A stretch of DNA of 8,950 nucleotides, taken from Bacteroides sp. GTDB lineage: Bacteria > Bacteroidota > Bacteroidia > Bacteroidales > GCA-2748055. Under the pieces are notes generated by a model. The model made no database searches. It saw nothing but the letters and a program-made list of their open reading frames with translations, and had not been told where the DNA came from. The stretch spans positions 1 through 8,950 of the forward strand of contig DSDZ01000500.1 of assembly GCA_011048475.1 (NCBI GenBank). Direction: 5' to 3'. Each line of letters starts with the position of its first letter. Within the stretch, counting starts at the first letter, position 1. The translations under genes were made by a program, and so were the position numbers. Shown piece after piece: positions 6,451-8,950 of the stretch.

Positions 6451-6471
6451 TATCAATTTACCTGAGATCGC

Positions 6472-7299
6472 TTATCTGCGGGTCAGGCTGCCAGTGCTCT
6501 GGATCACACCTGTTGTCGGGGTCGGATATACATTAATTGTATAAACCTGTCCTGCAACGGGATAGGGACCATCGTCGAAATCGTCCTCCACGGTATTCAG
6601 TGTGATGGTATAGGTATGCATCACATTATCCGTATTGACCAAAGCATCCGGTAAATCGATCGTCACAGTAGCTCCGTCCGAAGTAACCACCTGGTCATCT
6701 CCCACTGCTCCGTCAGTCCCTGATACAGTCAGAAGAGGATCATCCACTGCCACATCATAGATCACCTCGAAACCGTCATTGCCGCTCTGGCCCGCATCCG
6801 GAGCACCGGTGAGATTGATGGTGATACTACCGTCAATGGCATCACCCGAACATACGTCCAGTGTAGTTACGGCTGCATCGATCTCAGCGGATGGCAGACT
6901 CCAGAACGATATATCCATGTTCTGAACCGGACTGGCACATACGGCTGCTGCATTGAGCCGCTTTTGCACCGTTACATTACCAGCAGTCGAAGCAATATCC
7001 GGCGAGCCATCAGCCGCCCATTCAACGTCAATGCTGGTCAGGTCTGTTGTCCAGTCTATGATGTAAGGATCCCCTGGTCCGCCCGATCCGGTACCGGCAA
7101 CTGAAACACTAACAGGTGCCACATCCGCTTCAATGGTCCACCTGTACTCATCTGTTGGTGCACCTGCGGCCACTGAGTAGGTAGAAGTCCCACCTTTTCT
7201 CTCTTCGACGGTCTGGGCAAAGGCGGTACCTGCGATCATGCACATCATCGCTGAAGCCAGAATGGCCTTTTTCACTAATGAATACTTCTTGGTTTTCAT
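6472..7299 (-). CDS. Small secreted PKD-like protein ending in the SLxRR tail
   Basis: I chose the ATG at 7297-7299, giving 275 residues, because a clear signal peptide starts there: KTKKYSLVKK, a hydrophobic core and AFA at 26-28, with cleavage before QTVEE. An in-frame ATG at 7366-7368 would add 23 polar, Lys/Asn/Thr-rich residues that look like translated intergenic DNA. The mature part is acidic and Thr/Val/Asp-rich. It has a PKD-like segment (about 38-112, with YRWTIE and YIIDW), then a second module (about 130-257) with DVCSGDAIDGSITINLTGAP and a closing strand YTINVYP. It ends in YPTPTTGVIQSTGSLTRR (258-275). There is no type A or type B T9SS domain. The upstream HYR protein ends in the same tail. 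It probably shares a transcript with that gene, starting 70 nt after its stop. Function is not recognised; a secreted surface subunit is likely. Confidence 0.78.
   Translation of the reverse strand: MKTKKYSLVKKAILASAMMCMIAGTAFAQTVEERKGGTSTYSVAAGAPTDEYRWTIEADVAPVSVSVAGTGSGGPGDPYIIDWTTDLTSIDVEWAADGSPDIASTAGNVTVQKRLNAAAVCASPVQNMDISFWSLPSAEIDAAVTTLDVCSGDAIDGSITINLTGAPDAGQSGNDGFEVIYDVAVDDPLLTVSGTDGAVGDDQVVTSDGATVTIDLPDALVNTDNVMHTYTITLNTVEDDFDDGPYPVAGQVYTINVYPTPTTGVIQSTGSLTRR
6475..6528 (-). other. C-terminal tail motif, copy 2 (275-residue protein)
   Basis: These 18 codons encode YPTPTTGVIQSTGSLTRR directly before the stop. Eleven of 18 positions are identical to the tail of the HYR protein (7373-7426). 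Shared positions are Y, T-P-T, G, I, S, S-L and R-R, with conservative V/I, Q/N and T/S changes. I do not recognise it as a named sorting motif. Confidence 0.7.
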
Positions 7300-7369
7300 A
7301 ACTTTTTGGTTTAAAGTGTAATTGAATAGTTTATTTGTTTGTTTTTTGGTTTTGTTGTCAGTTTTCATT
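7300..7369 (-). other. Short A-rich spacer between the two SLxRR-tail genes
   Basis: This 70-nt spacer is rich in A and contains an ATG (7366-7368) one base after the HYR stop, in frame with the downstream gene. I see no hairpin and no clear -33/-7 pair, so the downstream gene is probably read from the upstream transcript. Translation from the early ATG would put 23 polar residues before the signal peptide and is judged unlikely. Confidence 0.4.
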
Positions 7370-8950
7370 TTATCTTCTTATTAATGAGTTGCTTGAGTTA
7401 ATAATACCTATGGTCGGTGTTTCATATTTATTTATGGCTATGCTATTTGTGCAGTTGCATCCGGATCCTGAGGTAATGGTTACCTCCACAGTCCCCTGGG
7501 CTGCTCCTGACCAGTCAACTGTGACGGACGAATCGGTCGCTGATCCGGAGATGGTTCCGTTCGTCACCGTCCAGTTAAATGTATGAGTGCCCGGATCCAC
7601 CACTGAATAAGTTTCCTGCCCGGGCGTACACACTGCTGTGGGGCCACTGATCACAGGTGGTGAGGCAACTGCAACGATGACATCGAATGAACAGATGTCC
7701 GTCAGACCCGCAGCATCTGTTGCCGTATAAGTAACAGTGGTGGTACCGACCGGGAAGAAATCCCCTGGATTGTTTGAGGATGTGAGGATTACCCCCGAAC
7801 AATTGTCAGATACCGTGGGTTCAACCCAGGTAACTTCAACCCCGCAGTAACTTGTGTCAGCAACAGTATTGATATCGGCCGGACATCCTGAAATCACAGG
7901 GGATGTGTTATCCTGCAGGGTTACGCTGAAGCTGCATTGCTCAGTATTTCCGCCGCCATCGGTTGCTGTCAGGGTAATGGCCTGAACAGTTCCATGTCCC
8001 GAGATGACTGTTCCCGCAACGGGATCCTGACTTACGCTGACTGCACCGGTGGTTGTTGCCAGAGGTGTATAGTCAGGGATCATGAATTCGCAATTCTCAT
8101 CCACAAACTCAACCCGGTCCGGGGGACAAAGGATGGACAGGGTAAGCGAATCGATCAGGGTAATATCAAAAGTGCACTGTGAGTTATTCCCGTTGCCATC
8201 ATCCGTCGTGATTGTTATTGTCTGGATCATCCCCACGCCATTGATCACTGTTCCATCCACAGGGTTCTGTGTAAGCGTGGGCGACGGATTGCAATTATCT
8301 GAGACAACGACCAGACCAGTATAATCAGGAATGATAAAATCATCATTAATATCCACGAATTCGTTGAAGTCTGCCGGACAGGTGAGAACCGGTCCCAGGT
8401 CATCCTGAACCGTTACAGTTGCCGAGCAAATAGACTCCAGACCACATGCATCACGTACGGTCAGGTTAACTGTATTTGGTCCGAGATCGGCACAGTCAAA
8501 ATTGTATGTATCGAGCCATATGGTATCGATCGCGCAATTATCACTGCTGCCATTGTCGATATCTGCAGCTGTAATGGTCGCATTTCCTCCGGCATCAAGC
8601 TGAATCGTAATATTCCGGCAGATCGCCGTCGGCGGAGTGATATCGTTGACTGTGATCGTCTGGGTGACATTGATCGAGTTGCCACAGTCGTCCCTAACCG
8701 AGTAGGTCCTTGTTATTACTTCCGGACAGGTGTTCCCATCACTCACATCGGAGACAAACGCCACAACAGGCGCGGCTGTGCAGTTGTCCGCTTCATCTGT
8801 TACCACACTTACATCCGGGGCGGGTACATCACCTGCACACTCAACATTGATCGGAGCTGGATTAGAGGCAGTGGGCGGAGTAACATCGTTGATGGTGATC
8901 GTCTGCGTAACATTGATCGAGTTGCCACAGTCGTCTGTGACACTATATGT
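7370..8950 (-). CDS. Large HYR-repeat secreted protein, 3' part only
   Basis: The frame is open to the right edge, so the start and signal peptide lie outside the window; 526 residues are visible. A GTG at 8804-8806 is an internal valine, not the start. Residues 1-109 hold an 81-residue period: TYSVxDDCGNSINVTQTIT at 1 and 82, each followed by NDxTPPTA. Next come a module with DNCAIDTIWLDTYNFDC (137-153), two HYR-like units (about 185-266 and 269-346, sharing PDYT, PV-x-GTVI-x-G and GNxxQC-x-F), and a full HYR domain (about 350-427: SPVISGCPADI, PTVSDNCSG, FPVGTTTVTYTATDAAG). A PKD-like module (about 432-507, with FNWTVTNGTISG and VTVDW) and the tail (508-526) end it. HYR domains are Ig-like folds of adhesive extracellular proteins. 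No T9SS sorting domain is visible at the C-terminus, although the phylum and the neighbours would predict one. Confidence 0.88.
   Translation of the reverse strand, partial: TYSVTDDCGNSINVTQTITINDVTPPTASNPAPINVECAGDVPAPDVSVVTDEADNCTAAPVVAFVSDVSDGNTCPEVITRTYSVRDDCGNSINVTQTITVNDITPPTAICRNITIQLDAGGNATITAADIDNGSSDNCAIDTIWLDTYNFDCADLGPNTVNLTVRDACGLESICSATVTVQDDLGPVLTCPADFNEFVDINDDFIIPDYTGLVVVSDNCNPSPTLTQNPVDGTVINGVGMIQTITITTDDGNGNNSQCTFDITLIDSLTLSILCPPDRVEFVDENCEFMIPDYTPLATTTGAVSVSQDPVAGTVISGHGTVQAITLTATDGGGNTEQCSFSVTLQDNTSPVISGCPADINTVADTSYCGVEVTWVEPTVSDNCSGVILTSSNNPGDFFPVGTTTVTYTATDAAGLTDICSFDVIVAVASPPVISGPTAVCTPGQETYSVVDPGTHTFNWTVTNGTISGSATDSSVTVDWSGAAQGTVEVTITSGSGCNCTNSIAINKYETPTIGIINSSNSLIRR
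7373..7426 (-). other. C-terminal tail motif, copy 1 (HYR protein)
   Basis: These 18 codons encode YETPTIGIINSSNSLIRR directly before the stop, matching the tail of the next gene's product (6475-6528). The codons for identical residues often differ between the copies, so this is not a recent DNA duplication; the peptide seems to be what is kept. Confidence 0.7.
8631..8693 (-). repeat. HYR-gene direct repeat, copy B
   Basis: This 63-nt segment matches 8874-8936 at about 56 of 63 positions, offset by exactly 243 nt, or 81 codons. It encodes the DDCGNSINVTQTIT-x-ND-x-TPP segment joining successive modules. Most differences are silent or conservative, as expected for tandem domain duplication within the gene. 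Confidence 0.8.
8874..8936 (-). repeat. HYR-gene direct repeat, copy A
   Basis: This is the partner of 8631-8693, 243 nt away. It lies next to the right edge, so more copies of the 81-residue unit may continue outside the window. Confidence 0.8.

Larger units (their letters stand above)
6156..6471 (-). other. 316-nt non-coding gap with several short hairpins
   Basis: No convincing gene lies here on either strand. On the minus strand, in order of transcription from the 275-residue gene, it holds a palindrome (6436-6450), a GTACCC/GGGTAC hairpin (6356-6376), CCCCATGGGG (6345-6354), a 7-bp hairpin (6331-6347), a 6-bp hairpin with a 13-nt loop (6255-6279) and a small GUAU/AUAC stem running into a U-rich stretch (about 6228-6249). 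The last 80 nt before the type B CTD gene are AT-rich and probably hold its promoter, but I see no clean -33/-7 pair. The middle is clearly more G/C-rich than the two ends. It may be a structured leader or small RNA, or just the terminator of one unit and promoter of the next. Confidence 0.4.

Noticed and set aside
7300..7368. Starting the 275-residue protein at the ATG at 7366-7368
   Set aside because: It would place 23 polar residues before a typical signal peptide; the ATG at 7297-7299 gives a normal Sec signal.
7300..7426. Possibility that the HYR gene and the 275-residue gene are one gene split by a frameshift
   Set aside because: The downstream protein has its own convincing signal peptide, the upstream protein ends in a tail found again at the end of the downstream one, and the spacer is A-rich and non-coding in character.
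8804..8806. GTG as the start codon of the HYR protein
   Set aside because: The frame is open for 48 more codons to the window edge and those codons continue the repeat pattern, so this is an internal valine.
1..8950. CRISPR array, mobile element or tRNA
   Set aside because: The only repeats are coding repeats in the HYR gene and isolated short inverted repeats. I saw no transposase, integrase, regularly spaced repeats or tRNA-like cloverleaf on either strand.

Overview
The window looks like a chromosomal segment from a member of the Bacteroidota. The evidence is a PorP/SprF-family outer-membrane protein, a secreted protein with the gliding-type (type B) C-terminal domain used by the type IX secretion system (T9SS), a LytS/LytTR two-component pair, promoters resembling the Bacteroidota -33 TTG / -7 TAnnTTTG pattern, and little use of Shine-Dalgarno sequences. 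I cannot place it below phylum from this sequence. I see no tRNA, rRNA, CRISPR array, transposase or phage gene.

Layout. (1) Positions 1-1132, plus strand: a promoter, a membrane-anchored SPFH/band-7 protein, and one base later a 51-residue ribbon-helix-helix (Arc-like) protein. (2) Positions 1134-4066, minus strand: a tight four-gene unit read as LiaF-like membrane protein, LytS-type histidine kinase, LytTR response regulator, then a GroES-like co-chaperone. The first three junctions are a 1-nt gap, a 4-nt ATGA overlap and a 17-nt gap. This resembles an envelope-stress sensing operon. (3) Positions 4164-6155, minus strand: a secreted protein with Ig/PKD-like repeats and a type B CTD, followed immediately by PorP/SprF. 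This is the usual cargo-plus-partner pair of T9SS surface systems. (4) Positions 6156-6471: a 316-nt non-coding gap rich in short hairpins. (5) Positions 6472-8950, minus strand: a small secreted PKD-like protein, and upstream of it the 3' end of a large HYR-repeat protein that runs off the right edge.

The genes right of 4164 probably work together at the cell surface. Two of the secreted proteins, the HYR protein and the 275-residue protein, have no recognisable type A or type B sorting domain. Instead both end at the stop codon in the same short tail, of pattern Y-x-T-P-T-x-G-x-I-x-S-x-x-S-L-x-R-R. The PKD-like module before the tail in the HYR protein resembles the N-terminal module of the CTD-bearing protein. 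A testable idea is that the tail marks subunits of one surface structure, whose export or anchoring depends on the CTD protein and PorP. The tail itself is seen in the sequence; its function is inference.
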